DNA from: an uncultured Vampirovibrio sp.
GTDB lineage: Bacteria > Cyanobacteriota > Vampirovibrionia > Gastranaerophilales > Gastranaerophilaceae
Assembly: GCA_910583725.1 (NCBI GenBank)
Contig: CAJTXZ010000015.1
Span: 6,970 to 70,969, forward strand
Reading direction: 5' to 3'
Length of the DNA: 64,000 bases
The notes beneath the pieces are model-generated. The model had not been told where the DNA came from, did not search any database, and saw only the letters and a list, made by a program, of their open reading frames with translations. Within the stretch, counting starts at the first letter, position 1. Every line of letters begins with the position of its first letter. Shown here piece after piece: positions 42,233 to 51,499 of the stretch. The translations under genes were made by a program, and so were the position numbers.

Positions 42233-45154
42233 ATGGGCCTTGTTGACGTATTACTTAAGGTTTTTAAAGATCCAAACGAGAGAAAAATCGCAAAAATCAT
42301 GCCGGTTGTTGAGCACATTAATCATCTTGAAGAAGAATTTACCAAACTTTCTGATGATGAACTGAAGGCAAAAACCGCTGAATTTAAAGAAATTTTAGCG
42401 AAGCGCGAAAAATCTGAAGATTATAAGACAGACAGAGCCCTTGAAAAAGCAGCACTTGATAAAATCCTCCCTGAAGCCTTTGCAACAGTGCGCGAGGCCG
42501 GAAGACGCGTTCTTAATATGCGCCATTTTGATGTTCAGTTAATTGGCGGTATTTTTCTTCATGAAGGGCATATTGCGGAAATGAGGACAGGCGAAGGCAA
42601 GACCCTTGTTGCAACGCTTCCTGCGTATCTTAATGCCCTGACAGGAAAGGGTGTGCATATAATTACCGTTAATGATTACCTTGCGCAAAGAGATAGAGAC
42701 TGGATGGGGAGAATTTTTGAATTTTTGGGGCTAACGGTTGGTGTAATTTTATCAGCTGATAGCTTCGATTTTCAAAAGAAAAAAGCAGCCTATGCGTGTG
42801 ATATTACCTATGGAACAAATAATGAATTCGGTTTTGACTATCTTCGCGACAATATGGCAACAAGCACGGATGCACTTGTTCAAAGGCCTTATAATTACGC
42901 CATAATTGACGAGGTTGACAGTATTTTGATTGACGAGGCAAGAACCCCTTTAATTATCTCAGGGCGTCTTGAAAAATCAGCAGAAACATATAAATTAATG
43001 GCAAAAGTAGCTCCGGTTTTAGAAAAAGTAACCCACTATGAAGTTGATGAAAAAAATAAAAACATAATCATGACAGAAGAAGGCATTGATAAGGCTCAGG
43101 AGCTGCTTGGCGTGGATGATTTATTTGATATTCAAACACAATATGCTCACCATCTTTTGCAGGCTCTTAAGGCCAAGGAACTGTTTACGCTGGATACTGA
43201 TTATGTTATCCGCGATAACGAGATTGTGATTGTTGATGAATTTACGGGCCGTCTTATGCAGGGAAGAAGATGGTCTGACGGGCTTCATCAGGCCATTGAA
43301 GCCAAAGAAAACGTGCCAATTCAGGATGAATCCCAAACCCTTGCGAGTATTACGTTTCAAAATCTTTTCAGGCTTTATCCCAAGCTATCAGGCATGACAG
43401 GTACTGCTATGACAGAGGAAGCTGAATTTGGCAAAATCTACAACCTTCCTGTAACCGCAATTCCTACTAACAAGCCTGATATTAGGATAAACGAGGCTGA
43501 TGCTATTTTTAATAGGCAAATAACTAAATATAAAGAAGTTGTTAAAGAAATTATAGAAATGGCAAAAATTGGCCGTCCTGTTTTGGTTGGAACAATCAGT
43601 ATTGAAAAATCTGAGTTAATATCCACGTTATTGTCTCAGGCAGGAATTAAGCATAATGTACTGAATGCCAAGCACCATCAAAAAGAAGCCTATATTATAG
43701 CGCAGGCTGGCCGTGTGGGCGCTGTTACGATTGCAACAAATATGGCAGGAAGAGGAACCGATATTCTTCTTGGCGGAAACCCTGAATATCTTGCAAAAGA
43801 AGAATTGGACTCTATGGGAATAACCCCTCAAAACACGCCTGACTATGAAACAAAAAAAGAAGAAGCACTGGCAAGGGCGCGTGCTATAACAGAGGAAGAA
43901 CATAAAAAAGTAATTGAGCTTGGCGGATTACATGTTATAGGCACAGAGCGCCATGAATCCCGCCGTATTGATAATCAGCTTAGAGGTCGTGCTGCAAGGC
44001 AGGGAGACCCGGGGTCTACTAAATTCTTTTTATCGCTTGAAGATGATTTAATGAGAAAATTCGGCGGAAATATTATTGCCCAGTTTATGAGCGATGATAT
44101 GGTGATAAATTCGCCTTTAATCACAAGACAAATTGAATCCGCCCAAAAGAAGGTGGAAGTACATTATTTTGATATCAGAAAAAGCGTTCTTGAATATGAT
44201 GATGTAATTAATATTCAAAGAGAAAAATTTTATGCACAAAGAAAGAAGGTGCTGAATTCTAAAAACCTGAACGCCGATATTGTCTATATGATTGAAAAAG
44301 AGGTGGACAAGATTTTAAGACAGTATATTTCACCCGATATGTCACCTGCAGAATATGTACCGGATGAATTAAATATGCTGGTGAATGAGATGAAATCTGT
44401 CTTTCCGCAGCTCAATACCCTTTCTGTGGATGATATTAAGAATTTCAGGTTTAATGAAATGTCCTCCCACCTTAAGAATTTAACCAAGGCAGCATACAGA
44501 AACCATGAAAAACTCACAATTGAGAATTTTAATGCCGTTGTTGAAAGGTATAAACTTGGTGAAGAGCTCCAGGAGCCTTTTTCAGATGATAATGTTATTC
44601 GTCACCTGGAGCGGGATGTACTATTGCAGGTGATTGATGCAAAATGGATTGACCATCTTGCAAATATTGATGATTTAAAGGATGGCATAGGCCTTGTGGC
44701 ATACGGCCAAAAAGACCCTCTTATAGAATACAAAAAGGGCGCATTTAATTTGTTCAACTCTATGATGTCTGATATTCAGTCTGAAACAGTAAGGCACCTT
44801 ATGAGAGTAAAATTTGGCGTACAGATAATGTCGCCTGATAATAGTGAAGTTGCTGACCTTTCTTTAAGTGATGCGCCGATTTCGGGCATGCTGGGCCGAA
44901 AAATGACATCTGACGGGCAAATTGAAACCGAACTTACAAAGGCTTTAAAGAATTCTACCAATAATGAAATTGAAATTTCCGATAATATTGAAGGTGTACC
45001 AGCACCTGGCATGACTTCTGATAATTTAAATTCTGCCGGAAATCCTGGTATGCACCAGCCTTATATTGGTGATGACAAGGTCGGAAGAAATGATAAATGC
45101 CCCTGCGGCAGCGGCCTTAAATATAAAAACTGCTGCGGAAAAGATATACAATAG
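42233..45154 (+). CDS. secA: Preprotein translocase ATPase SecA
   Basis: Motor that pushes preproteins through SecYEG. Walker A in MRTGEGKTLVATLP, VNDYLAQRD, DEVDSILIDEARTPL, ATNMAGRGTDILLGGNP, and HESRRIDNQLRGRAARQGDPGS (helicase motif VI) are all present. The C-terminus has the SEC-C zinc finger CPCGSGLKYKNCC for SecB/ribosome contact. I start at ATG 42233 (MGLVDVLLKVF) because the upstream TTG overlaps its GGGGGAA ribosome site; this gives 973 residues, slightly long but normal. Monocistronic by context. Confidence 0.97.
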   Translation: MGLVDVLLKVFKDPNERKIAKIMPVVEHINHLEEEFTKLSDDELKAKTAEFKEILAKREKSEDYKTDRALEKAALDKILPEAFATVREAGRRVLNMRHFDVQLIGGIFLHEGHIAEMRTGEGKTLVATLPAYLNALTGKGVHIITVNDYLAQRDRDWMGRIFEFLGLTVGVILSADSFDFQKKKAAYACDITYGTNNEFGFDYLRDNMATSTDALVQRPYNYAIIDEVDSILIDEARTPLIISGRLEKSAETYKLMAKVAPVLEKVTHYEVDEKNKNIIMTEEGIDKAQELLGVDDLFDIQTQYAHHLLQALKAKELFTLDTDYVIRDNEIVIVDEFTGRLMQGRRWSDGLHQAIEAKENVPIQDESQTLASITFQNLFRLYPKLSGMTGTAMTEEAEFGKIYNLPVTAIPTNKPDIRINEADAIFNRQITKYKEVVKEIIEMAKIGRPVLVGTISIEKSELISTLLSQAGIKHNVLNAKHHQKEAYIIAQAGRVGAVTIATNMAGRGTDILLGGNPEYLAKEELDSMGITPQNTPDYETKKEEALARARAITEEEHKKVIELGGLHVIGTERHESRRIDNQLRGRAARQGDPGSTKFFLSLEDDLMRKFGGNIIAQFMSDDMVINSPLITRQIESAQKKVEVHYFDIRKSVLEYDDVINIQREKFYAQRKKVLNSKNLNADIVYMIEKEVDKILRQYISPDMSPAEYVPDELNMLVNEMKSVFPQLNTLSVDDIKNFRFNEMSSHLKNLTKAAYRNHEKLTIENFNAVVERYKLGEELQEPFSDDNVIRHLERDVLLQVIDAKWIDHLANIDDLKDGIGLVAYGQKDPLIEYKKGAFNLFNSMMSDIQSETVRHLMRVKFGVQIMSPDNSEVADLSLSDAPISGMLGRKMTSDGQIETELTKALKNSTNNEIEISDNIEGVPAPGMTSDNLNSAGNPGMHQPYIGDDKVGRNDKCPCGSGLKYKNCCGKDIQ

Positions 45155-45325
45155 GATTGTCTTTTGTAAAATTGTAAAATATGTTACTTGTGCTTTAATT
45201 TATACTGTTGGTTTAAAGCGCTTTTAACCGGCGTAAAGCATTTAACTAACTTCTTTTTAAGGCAAAATTATTGGCTCTTTTCTGTAAACTCTGCACTATA
45301 TTTTGCACTGAAATTTTATATCATT

Positions 45326-45354
45326 TTGCAAAATAAATTTTTCTGTGATAAAAT
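45326..45354 (+). promoter_or_regulatory. Promoter of tRNA-Glu
   Basis: TTGCAA (45326-45331) and TAAAAT (45349-45354) with a 17-base spacer, 15 bases before the tRNA. Confidence 0.65.
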
Positions 45355-45369
45355 TTTTATATAACGCGT

Positions 45370-45444
45370 AGCGGTATCGTCTAGGGGTTAGGATAGCAGA
45401 TTCTCATTCTGTTGACACGGGTTCGAATCCCGTTACCGCCGCCA
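45370..45444 (+). tRNA. tRNA-Glu (anticodon CTC)
   Basis: Cloverleaf of 75 bases: acceptor AGCGGTA/TACCGCC, D arm beginning GTCTAG, anticodon stem GCAGA/TCTGT with loop TTCTCAT (anticodon CTC, reads GAG), T arm ACGGG TTCGAAT CCCGT, discriminator G and encoded CCA. The first acceptor pair is A1-C72, a mismatch that is unusual for a functional tRNA. Confidence 0.9.
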
Positions 45445-45658
45445 CTATTCACACTTTTCGCTGAATTTTTAACACTATTTATCTAACGGTCTTCGAACCC
45501 TGTCATTTCTGACATTTGCAAACAAGCTCGCAAAGTCCTGTTACCGCCGCCATTATTTACACTTTCGCTGAATTTTTAACATTATTTATCTAACGGTCTT
45601 CGAACCCTGTCATTTCTGACATTTGCAAACAAGCTCGCAAAGTCCCGTTACCGCCGCT
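45432..45658 (+). repeat. Tandem repeats carrying copies of the tRNA-Glu 3' end
   Basis: Two near-identical units of 108 and 107 bases (45432-45539, 45540-45646) each begin with GTTACCGCCGCCA, the 3' end of tRNA-Glu, and a third partial copy (GTTACCGCCGC) closes the array. The unit body also has GGTCTTCGAACCCTGTCA, a T-arm-like string. Looks like tandem duplication or scars of insertions at a tRNA 3' end. Confidence 0.8.
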
Positions 45659-45768
45659 TATATATTTATATTATTTTAATGTAAATTTTTGTTAACCTAA
45701 AGCGCAATTATTTTTTATCAGGATACTTTATATATATAAAGCACACGATATCCATATTGGAGAAAAAA

Positions 45769-48700
45769 ATGGGATTTTTTAATTCTATCGGACAAGTTGT
45801 CAGCAACAGAAAAACATTTAAACAATGGGAAAAAGACGATGCTGACAGGGCTGCGCAAAGACAAGCCCTCGCTAAGGAAAAACCTGCATCTGAACAGGAA
45901 TTAAAAAATGCTGCCGCAAAAGGCAAAGTCATGATGGATATTGTCGATATTATGGATACGCATTCAGAAGAAGTGGCAGAAAATACCGAAACTGCCGTTA
46001 TGCCTTTTGCTATGCTTGTACCACTTGTTACAGGGGGCTTAAGCGCATTTGCGCTCAATAAATTTTCACTAAAACCAGCCAAAACAAAATTTGATAATGC
46101 TACTAACACATTCTTGGCTTCTGATAAGGGTATAGAATTATTCAAAATTTCAAAAGACTTAAGAGAGCTTGCAGCTAACGGGGCAGAAGATATTCAAAAA
46201 TTACATGGAAGTGACCTTGAGCTGTTTAGCAAAAAGAATCTAAAAATTCTTTCACAATCTAAAAATAAGCAGGTTCAAGAGTTTTATAGCAGAATATTAA
46301 CACTTCGTAATGCATACAAAAATACCCCTGGTATTAAAAATTATAACAAAACAGTCGGTATTGCCGGTGCGATTTTTGGAGCAATAAGCCTTGGAAGTTT
46401 TATTGCATCAAATATTTATGCAGCAAAAATACAGGTAAAAAGTTCAAGAATTGCAAGATGGCAGTCAAGAGAAGATTTAAAAGACCCTAAATATTTTGTC
46501 CAATATACGGATGAACAAATTCAAACCGCAAAAGAAAATATGGAACAAAACGGTACAAAAGCAGAAAAGGGGTTTTTCTCATTCTTTAAAAAATCCAAAG
46601 ATAAATCCGGATTCAAGTATAATGATAGAGCTTCTTTAATAGCCACGCTAAAGGATAATAAAAGTTATGACAAGTGGAAGACTGAATACAATCTTGATGA
46701 GAGAAAAGTTAAAAGACCTTTAACAAAAGAAGAAATTATTGAAGCCGAAAAGGATCAGGAAGTTATCCAGAGAGTTACAAAAATTATTAACAACAAAGCT
46801 GAAGAATACTCTGAAAATATGGAAACGGCCGCAGGGGTGTTAATTGGTGCAACACCTTTTCTTGGTATGGGAATTGGCGCCTTAATAAATACAATCGTAA
46901 CAAAAAGCGGATTAGGTGAAAAATTTTCAGACAAAAACTTGAATAAATTATTATCAGAAAGCGCTGTTGGTAATATTGAAAAGGCAAAGTTAAAAAACAC
47001 TTATGAAGAACTAAAAGCCACAGATGGGCAAAAATTAGGTTTAATAGGCCTTGCAAATAAAATCGTTAAACAATGCGACTATATTTCAGATTTATGGAAT
47101 GCAACAAAACAAACAGCCCCAAACGCAACGGGCCTTAGCAAAGCTCTCGACACGGTGAAAAGATTAAAAAATGTCGCTTTCACAACCAAATACGGAAGAA
47201 ATATGGTAATTGGATATGCTGGAACCATCGTTACGGGTATAGTAGGAGCATTGATAGGATTAAAGCTTCAAAAAGCTTCTGCAAGAGCTGGAAGATATAA
47301 GGCAAAACGCGAACTGCAGCAGGACAGTAATAATTTTATCGGTTATACTAATGAACAATTCTCCCAAGTGAGCAATGTCAAGGCTGAGAAAAAATCTGCA
47401 CTTGCTAAGTTTGGCAATTACATGACATTTATACCGCGCGTTATTAAAGATTATAGAAACTATGAAAAATACAGAAAAACACAAGCCAAACAAGACAAAG
47501 AACTTTTAAATGAACTTGTAAAACTTGATGTATCTGATAAGCAGCTAAAGGAAGCAAAAAACCTTCAAAGAAAACTATTTACAACCTTTGAAAGTGTTGA
47601 TGATAAGTCTCAGGAATATTCAGAATCAGTAGAAGCTGTTAATGAGATGAGCCAGCCATTTTTACCATATCTAGCCTTAGGTATAGCATCAATACCTCTT
47701 GTAATAGGCGGACTTAAAATTAAAAAGGGCGGCGCGCCAAAAATTGTAGAAACAGTTACATCATTTCTTGCAAAACATACAGCATTCTTAAAAGGCAAAT
47801 CTACAAATAAATATTGCAATGAAGTATCTCAAAATATTTCAAGCATAGTGGAGATGCAAAAACTTGCTGCACCCGAAGAAACTAAGGCAAGGATAATGGA
47901 AATCATAAACAAGATATCGGGCGATTCTAATGAGGCAAAAGTAATAAAAGATATTCTGAATTCACTACAATCAATCAAAGGACAAGATAATGAACTAAAA
48001 GCCTTTCTGAATATGCTTGCTGAAAACCCCATGTTTAAAAATACCTCAAAGGCAGAGATGAGTGAAGCATTAAATTCGCTATCAGAGTTGCTTTCATCTT
48101 CATCTGAGATATTTAAATTAATGCCCGGCGCAAATGAAGCAGCAACAAAAATTATATCTGAATTAAGCAATGTGACAGAAAGTTGTGATAATTTCAGCGA
48201 AGCAGCCAGAAAACTTTTAGATAAATATGGAGACAGGCTGCCAAAAGATGTTAAGATTTCAGACTATGCAAATATTGTAGATACAATCAAAGGCAAAATT
48301 AATACAGAAGCCGTATGGCAGTTTGGCGGAAAAATCAAAAACTCCGTAAAAACACCAATAAAGGCAACACTTGGAGCTGCAGATGCCGCTTTAAAAGAAG
48401 AAATTAAAAATGGCAACTGGCGCGAACTTGGAAAGAAACTTAAAGATATTATGCCAAGTGGCTCAGTTTATCAAAGGTTGATTAATAATATTATTAATTC
48501 TTCAATGACTGACGAACAGGCACTTAAGATATATAAAAATATTCAAATAATACTGGATAATATGCCAAAAGAAGAGTCAACAAAAATTATGAAAACTTGC
48601 ATAGATGAATTTGCAAAAAATCCTCAAAAATTTATGCAGGCCCTTAATGATGGCGATTTAAGCGCAGCATTTTTAACAAAAGGTGTAGTAGCAATTCCTG

Positions 48701-48996
48701 TAGTGGGAAGCGCAGCATATACTGCCCTAACAGTAGTTTTCACATTTATAACAGAATCAATTTTTGCAAGTATGCAAAAACAGGCTGGAAGATTAGGGGT
48801 TATGAAGGCGCTTGAAGAATTAAAAGATGTAGAATATTATGCAAATGAAGAACCTTCTGAAGTTGTTTCGCAGTCAACGGTTGATAATAAGCAAGCAGAG
48901 CCTGTAAATAATCCGCAAAATATTCAAGCTGCAGACACTTATAATGATTTCTCTAAACTAAGTCCTGCATTTAGTAAATTTACTTTACAAAAATAG
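45769..48996 (+). CDS. Large three-module membrane protein of unknown function
   Basis: Protein of 1075 residues that I do not recognise. It repeats one module three times: a polar lead (SEEVAENTETA, AEEYSENMETA, SQEYSESVEAV), a hydrophobic hairpin (about residues 75-95, 356-375, 629-648), a helical stretch of 100 or more residues, a second hydrophobic hairpin (about 199-218, 484-500, 972-995), and then an Arg-rich helix running into a YFVQYTDEQ / FIGYTNEQ / YYANEEPSE segment. The third module has a longer helical insert. Start is ATG 45769 with TTGGAGAAA. No signal peptide. Stand-alone gene. Confidence 0.75.
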   Translation: MGFFNSIGQVVSNRKTFKQWEKDDADRAAQRQALAKEKPASEQELKNAAAKGKVMMDIVDIMDTHSEEVAENTETAVMPFAMLVPLVTGGLSAFALNKFSLKPAKTKFDNATNTFLASDKGIELFKISKDLRELAANGAEDIQKLHGSDLELFSKKNLKILSQSKNKQVQEFYSRILTLRNAYKNTPGIKNYNKTVGIAGAIFGAISLGSFIASNIYAAKIQVKSSRIARWQSREDLKDPKYFVQYTDEQIQTAKENMEQNGTKAEKGFFSFFKKSKDKSGFKYNDRASLIATLKDNKSYDKWKTEYNLDERKVKRPLTKEEIIEAEKDQEVIQRVTKIINNKAEEYSENMETAAGVLIGATPFLGMGIGALINTIVTKSGLGEKFSDKNLNKLLSESAVGNIEKAKLKNTYEELKATDGQKLGLIGLANKIVKQCDYISDLWNATKQTAPNATGLSKALDTVKRLKNVAFTTKYGRNMVIGYAGTIVTGIVGALIGLKLQKASARAGRYKAKRELQQDSNNFIGYTNEQFSQVSNVKAEKKSALAKFGNYMTFIPRVIKDYRNYEKYRKTQAKQDKELLNELVKLDVSDKQLKEAKNLQRKLFTTFESVDDKSQEYSESVEAVNEMSQPFLPYLALGIASIPLVIGGLKIKKGGAPKIVETVTSFLAKHTAFLKGKSTNKYCNEVSQNISSIVEMQKLAAPEETKARIMEIINKISGDSNEAKVIKDILNSLQSIKGQDNELKAFLNMLAENPMFKNTSKAEMSEALNSLSELLSSSSEIFKLMPGANEAATKIISELSNVTESCDNFSEAARKLLDKYGDRLPKDVKISDYANIVDTIKGKINTEAVWQFGGKIKNSVKTPIKATLGAADAALKEEIKNGNWRELGKKLKDIMPSGSVYQRLINNIINSSMTDEQALKIYKNIQIILDNMPKEESTKIMKTCIDEFAKNPQKFMQALNDGDLSAAFLTKGVVAIPVVGSAAYTALTVVFTFITESIFASMQKQAGRLGVMKALEELKDVEYYANEEPSEVVSQSTVDNKQAEPVNNPQNIQAADTYNDFSKLSPAFSKFTLQK

Positions 48997-49128
48997 ATTC
49001 CCGACTAACTCATATTTAAAATAGATAATTATATACAATTTTACGCAAAAACATTGATTCTGTGTTTTGTAATGAAAGCCTCTATCTATAAAAGCAGCGT
49101 TCTATATAAGTTTCCTGTAAAACTAAAT

Positions 49129-49782
49129 CTATATTATTTTTTCTGTCAAAGCTAAAATTGCTGCTTGGGTTCTATCTTCCACTGCCAGTTTTTGTATTAT
49201 GCTTTTAACATGGTTTTTTACAGTATAAAGGGATATAACCAATTTATTTGCGATGTCTTTATTATTCATACCCTTTGCGATTAAAGACAATATTTCCTTT
49301 TCCCGGTTTGTGAGTTTAAAATCCTCGGCAGTCTTAGATGGCACGCTCTCCTGCTTTGATGCTAATACATCCAAAATATAATCTGCAATATTTGGTGCAA
49401 TCCAAACTTCGCCGTTTAGCACCATTTTTATTACCGAAATAAGCTTGTCAAAACTTATATTCTTCATCGTATATGCGTTTGCGCCGGAACTAAAAGCCCT
49501 GAGAACCGTTTCCTTTTCATTAACCGATGTCAGCATAATTATTTTTATGCCGGGATTTATTTCTCTTATCTTTCTTGCAGTATCTATTCCGTTTAATACA
49601 GGCATGATTATATCAAGTAAAACAACATCCGGCTGACGAGGGCTTGTGTTTATGAATTCAACAGCTTGTCCGCCATCTTCAAATTCGCCTATTACCTCTA
49701 TTTCATCATAAGATTTTAATCCGTATGAAATACCTTTTCTTGTTAGTTCATGATCTTCGACAAGAATCACCTTTATGCTCAT
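49129..49782 (-). CDS. NarL/LuxR-type response regulator
   Basis: Protein of 217 residues. Receiver domain with acidic pocket VEDHE and phosphoacceptor Asp57 in VVLLDIIMP, Lys near MKNISFDKL; C-terminal LuxR helix-turn-helix LTNREKEILSLIAKGMNNKDIA and TVKNHVKSIIQKL. DNA-binding activator or repressor. Overlaps the upstream histidine kinase gene by 4 bases, so the two are a pair. Confidence 0.93.
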   Translation of the reverse strand: MSIKVILVEDHELTRKGISYGLKSYDEIEVIGEFEDGGQAVEFINTSPRQPDVVLLDIIMPVLNGIDTARKIREINPGIKIIMLTSVNEKETVLRAFSSGANAYTMKNISFDKLISVIKMVLNGEVWIAPNIADYILDVLASKQESVPSKTAEDFKLTNREKEILSLIAKGMNNKDIANKLVISLYTVKNHVKSIIQKLAVEDRTQAAILALTEKII

Positions 49783-51380
49783 ATGCTTAATTCCTCATTG
49801 TTTTGTAATGTAATTATAAACCTTGTAAATTCGCCAAGTTTGCTCTCAATCTCGATTTTGCCGCCTAAAATTTCGGTTAATTTTTTGCACACATCAAGCC
49901 CGAGTCCGGAACCAATTTTTCTGTTGTATGATTTTGAGCTGAAATATCTGTCAAAAATATGTTCAATATCCTCTTGTGCAATGCCGTTTCCATTGTCTTC
50001 AAAAATTATCTTGTGCTCATTGCCTGTAGATTTATTGTATATTAAAATTTTACCGTTGTTTCTCAAATTTTCTATAGAATTTGCGGCGAGATTAATTATT
50101 ATCCTTTCAAAACAAGTTTTATCTATTTTTATTACAATGTCACCAACATTAATCTTATTCTCAAGGATTATTTGTTTTTCATCAGCAAGAGGCTTTATTC
50201 TTGCAAAACTTTCATTAATAAGGCTTGCTAAATCAGCCTTTTTGAGCTCCAAATCTTCTTTTTTTAAATTAAACTGATAAGATTCTAATATAAGATTTAC
50301 CATCCTTAAAAGATGGTTTGTATTGCTTTCAAGGCTTTCTGTAAGTTCGCTCTCTTCTTTAAGATTTAAGTCCCTAAATTTATTCGATATGAGCGCGAGG
50401 GCTCTTTGCTGTGCTATTAATGGTGTTCTAAGGTCATGGGTTAAATTTCTTATAAATCCGGTTCTTAATTCATTTCTCTCCTTTAAACCTTTTACCATCG
50501 CATTAAAGTTTGCATAAGTTTCCTGTACGGTTTTTTGTTTTACTCCGACTTTTAAAAACAGGTTTAAATCTCCTGCGCGAACTCTCTTTGATGCTGCGGA
50601 AAGTTTTAAAAAAGGATTTATAAAATTAATATTCACATATTTTGCGACAAAAAAGCTCAATAATACTCCTGCAATAATTATAATAAGCCCGGCGCGCCTT
50701 TCGTATGGGTTTGCAGGTGCAATGTGCCAGTTTGTTTTAATAAGAATGGTTATTTCATTCTTTGCTATATCCTTATTAAAATTAAAAATTTTATAAGATA
50801 TATTTTTGTCTTTAGGAATTCCAAAAGGAATTTTTTCCAAATTTTTGGCAAAACCCGGGAAAACTTTTGAAGTAACAACTGGTGAAACATAATTTATAAG
50901 TTTGCTTTTTTCTATTTTATCGCCGGAATATAACTCAATAAAAAATGGCCCTGAAAGCTTTAATTCATCAGGTTTTACCTCTCTTGTTACTTTAATTCCT
51001 TTTATATCATTTTGTATAAACGGTATAATAACAGTGCTGTATAGTTTAGGAGTATTGTCTGTTTCGTAATAGTAGGTGATTTTGCTTGGAAATTTGTCCA
51101 AAAATTCTACATTTCCATCTTTAAATATTTGTCTTATTTCATCCTTGGTGTAATCCTTATGTGTGGGTATATATAATTTTTCCATAGTTTGGACAGTTTC
51201 TATTTTTAAATGATTTTCTATAGTAAAATTTATCTCCCTTGAAACAGAATCCAAAATAAGATTTGATACATTCTTTTCCATCCTTTTTATTTGATAGTTT
51301 GCAAACAAAAATAGACACACTAATGGCACCATTACAGCCAATGAAAAAATTAAAAATAAATATTTGGCAAACTTTGTCAT
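49779..51380 (-). CDS. Membrane sensor histidine kinase
   Basis: Protein of 533 residues: membrane segment at about 7-28, extracytoplasmic sensor of about 200 residues, second membrane segment near 230-252, HAMP-like linker (about 255-300), HisKA dimerisation domain with NLTHDLRTPL (His315), and HATPase domain with N box IIINLAANSIENL, EDNGNGI and GSGLGLDVCKKL. The sensor has no recognised fold. Its kinase is the HisKA (EnvZ-like) type, although the partner regulator is NarL-type, which usually pairs with HisKA_3 kinases. Confidence 0.92.
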   Translation of the reverse strand: MTKFAKYLFLIFSLAVMVPLVCLFLFANYQIKRMEKNVSNLILDSVSREINFTIENHLKIETVQTMEKLYIPTHKDYTKDEIRQIFKDGNVEFLDKFPSKITYYYETDNTPKLYSTVIIPFIQNDIKGIKVTREVKPDELKLSGPFFIELYSGDKIEKSKLINYVSPVVTSKVFPGFAKNLEKIPFGIPKDKNISYKIFNFNKDIAKNEITILIKTNWHIAPANPYERRAGLIIIIAGVLLSFFVAKYVNINFINPFLKLSAASKRVRAGDLNLFLKVGVKQKTVQETYANFNAMVKGLKERNELRTGFIRNLTHDLRTPLIAQQRALALISNKFRDLNLKEESELTESLESNTNHLLRMVNLILESYQFNLKKEDLELKKADLASLINESFARIKPLADEKQIILENKINVGDIVIKIDKTCFERIIINLAANSIENLRNNGKILIYNKSTGNEHKIIFEDNGNGIAQEDIEHIFDRYFSSKSYNRKIGSGLGLDVCKKLTEILGGKIEIESKLGEFTRFIITLQNNEELSI

Positions 51381-51499
51381 AATTATATTTTATATTAAAA
51401 GCCTGTTCTTTGCCTGTATGTAAATTAAAATAACACCTAAGAGTTATAAAATTTGTAAGTTATTTTTTTTGATATAATTATAATACCGGAGGATGAATA

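Noticed and set aside
45432..45658. CRISPR array
   Set aside because: Only two units, about 107 bases each, with no separate spacers and no cas genes.
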